Positions 40,315 through 41,329 of a DNA stretch of 41,329 nt are shown here, piece after piece (the first letter of the stretch is position 1; each line of letters opens with the position of its first letter). The notes under the pieces were generated by a model that searched no databases, had not been told where the DNA came from, and saw nothing but the letters and a program-made list of their open reading frames with translations. This DNA is from Myxococcales bacterium. GTDB lineage: Bacteria; Myxococcota_A; Polyangia; Polyangiales; Houyiibacteriaceae. The position numbers and the translations under genes were made by a program. The stretch is taken from NCBI GenBank assembly GCA_020430775.1, contig JAGQJE010000288.1, positions 1 through 41,329 on the forward strand, given 5' to 3'.

Positions 40315-41329
40315 TCACCCGGCGAGCGGGGCGACGCCCGCGCCGCCGAGGGCCGCGTCTACGATGCGCGGGTGTGTGAGCGCGGCCCCCGCCGAGGATC
40401 GGGCGAAGGGGCGCGTCGCGCACGCGCGCTCGAAGCGCTGCGCTGCCGACTCGCTCGCGAAGAAGGCCACCGCGACGTCGCCGCCGCCGGCGCCCGAGGG
40501 CTTGGCGGCTCCGCCCGCCTCCGCCGCGAGCGCGGCGATGTGCGCGAGGCGGTCCTCGACGATGGGGAGGCCGGCCGCCGCGCCGAGCCGCGCCATCGCC
40601 TCGCCGTAGGCGGCGGCCGCCGCGACCGTGCGCTCCGCGTCGCCGGCTCGGAGCGCTGCGTCGAAGTCCGTCGCGCCCTCGCGCAGCTCCCCCATGACGC
40701 GAGCGAACGTGGTCGGGTCGTGCGCCTCGAGCGCTCGCACGCGCGCGACGAAGTCGGACGTGCGGGCCGCGCGCCCCGTCCAGACGACGCGGAAGCGCAG
40801 GCCCGCGGGCGCGCTCAACGCGGCTCGTTCGACCGGCGCACCGGGCGCTCGCGCCGCTCTCCGAAACGCGACGAAGCCTCCGAACACGGCCGCGGCGACG
40901 TCGGCGCCGCTCCCTTCGGGCGCGACCGCGCGGTGCCCGGCGAGCGCCGCCTCGAAGACTCGCGCGCGCACCGCAGCCTCAGCGAGCGAAGCGCCGCGCC
41001 GCGCGAAGACGGCGGCCGCGGCAGCAGCAGCGCCGGCCGCGCTCGACCCGACGCCGAGCTTGTGGCCACCGCTCCGGAGCGCGGAGACGTCGAGCGACAA
41101 GCCGGCCCTCACCGCGCCGGCCGCGGCCTCGGCGCACCGGCGGGCGGCGGCGGCCTCGGGGAACCGCGCAAGATCGCCGTCCCCGCCCCATCGCGCCTCG
41201 GCGCGGAGCTGCACCGCCGCAACGATTGCCGGATCGCCGTACAGGACCGCGTGCTCGCCCCAGCGCGTCGCCTCGCCCGGCGCGCTCCCACCGACGACGG
41301 CCGCCGCCCCGGCCGCGCTCCGCCGCGGA
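40315..41329 (-). CDS. GHMP kinase, phosphomevalonate/mevalonate-kinase-like, 5' end outside the window
   Basis: ATP-dependent small-molecule kinase, probably in the mevalonate route to isoprenoids. The open frame runs off the right edge; about 338 residues are present, including nearly the whole family length. Motif 1 is SAPGEATRWGEHAVLYGDPAI (near residue 16 of the visible part), motif 2 GGHKLGVGSSAAGAA (ATP phosphate loop), and motif 3 AKPSGAGGGDVAVAFF. EGSGADVAAAVFGGFVAFRR and RVVWTGRAARTSDF resemble phosphomevalonate kinases (MvaK2 type), while GEHAVLYG resembles mevalonate kinase, so substrate assignment stays open. Motif 1 in many GHMP kinases has Lys in PGK; here it is Glu (PGEATRWGEHA). 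It converges with the histidine-kinase gene, 4 nt apart. No other pathway gene is visible. Confidence 0.82.
   Translation of the reverse strand, partial: PRRSAAGAAAVVGGSAPGEATRWGEHAVLYGDPAIVAAVQLRAEARWGGDGDLARFPEAAAARRCAEAAAGAVRAGLSLDVSALRSGGHKLGVGSSAAGAAAAAAAVFARRGASLAEAAVRARVFEAALAGHRAVAPEGSGADVAAAVFGGFVAFRRAARAPGAPVERAALSAPAGLRFRVVWTGRAARTSDFVARVRALEAHDPTTFARVMGELREGATDFDAALRAGDAERTVAAAAAYGEAMARLGAAAGLPIVEDRLAHIAALAAEAGGAAKPSGAGGGDVAVAFFASESAAQRFERACATRPFARSSAGAALTHPRIVDAALGGAGVAPLAG

Overview
The window is a very GC-rich bacterial chromosome segment with genes packed on both strands, many gene junctions of 1-50 bp, and almost no AT-rich DNA. The mix of genes suggests a myxobacterium-like member of the Myxococcota (Deltaproteobacteria sensu lato), which is inference and was not searched. 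It includes chromosomal ParA/ParB, a class II (eukaryote-type) isoleucyl-tRNA synthetase, a mevalonate-pathway-type GHMP kinase, many lipoproteins with cysteine-rich inserts, an Lgt with an extra cysteine-containing loop, and a DUF2339/DUF3999 pair. No rRNA, tRNA, CRISPR array, insertion sequence or prophage was seen.

Layout. 1-5338 (minus strand): the 5' part of an RND efflux adaptor, a VLCAD-type acyl-CoA dehydrogenase, methionine aminopeptidase (probably TTG start) and a MATE exporter. 5409-5588: a hexanucleotide array. 5697-10065 (plus): a small single-span membrane protein behind a near-consensus promoter, a glycosidase-like lipoprotein, a small acidic protein, then parA-parB. 10107-15719 (minus): folD, a 68-unit hexanucleotide array, then the DUF2339-DUF3999 envelope pair. 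15896-21215 (plus): di-heme peroxidase lipoprotein, DoxX-like membrane protein, DUF4332 helix-hairpin-helix protein, and a 1016-residue metallopeptidase/beta-propeller/beta-barrel protein. 21220-28463: GH1 lipoprotein (minus), aldo-keto reductase, lipoprotein and ileS (plus). 28467-30154 (minus): lspA-lgt, the lipoprotein-maturation pair. 30289-31389: a strikingly AT-rich island framed by 9-bp inverted repeats, then a two-gene operon (ribbon-helix-helix protein plus a small phasin-like helical protein) closed by a textbook intrinsic terminator. 31483-34370: ggt and gshB, divergent glutathione genes with a third hexanucleotide array between them. 34410-37757 (minus): NfeD-like protein followed by two SPFH (flotillin/band-7) proteins. 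37974-40310: hybrid sensor histidine kinase. 40315-end (minus): GHMP kinase, cut by the window edge.

The most unusual structure is the set of three intergenic (CCCGNN)n arrays of 30, 68 and 25 units. Each keeps a perfect 6-bp register without indels, variation falls mainly at positions 5-6, and position 5 is never G in a CCCGNN unit. In all three the G-rich strand, (GGGNNC)n, is the sense strand of the minus-strand gene whose start codon lies just downstream (MATE, folD, ggt). They therefore have the sequence form of very long G-quadruplex-capable leader or promoter tracts. The second most unusual structure is the AT-rich island at 30289-30361 with its repeated CACATTTT and GTGACACA-type elements, a plausible operator for the adjacent ribbon-helix-helix protein.

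Several neighbours work together. lgt and lspA process the many lipoproteins encoded here (MFP, two glycosidase-like proteins, the peroxidase, the 24027 product). ggt and gshB degrade and make glutathione. NfeD with SPFH proteins forms a membrane-microdomain module. parA and parB form the chromosome-segregation pair, which often lies near the replication origin.
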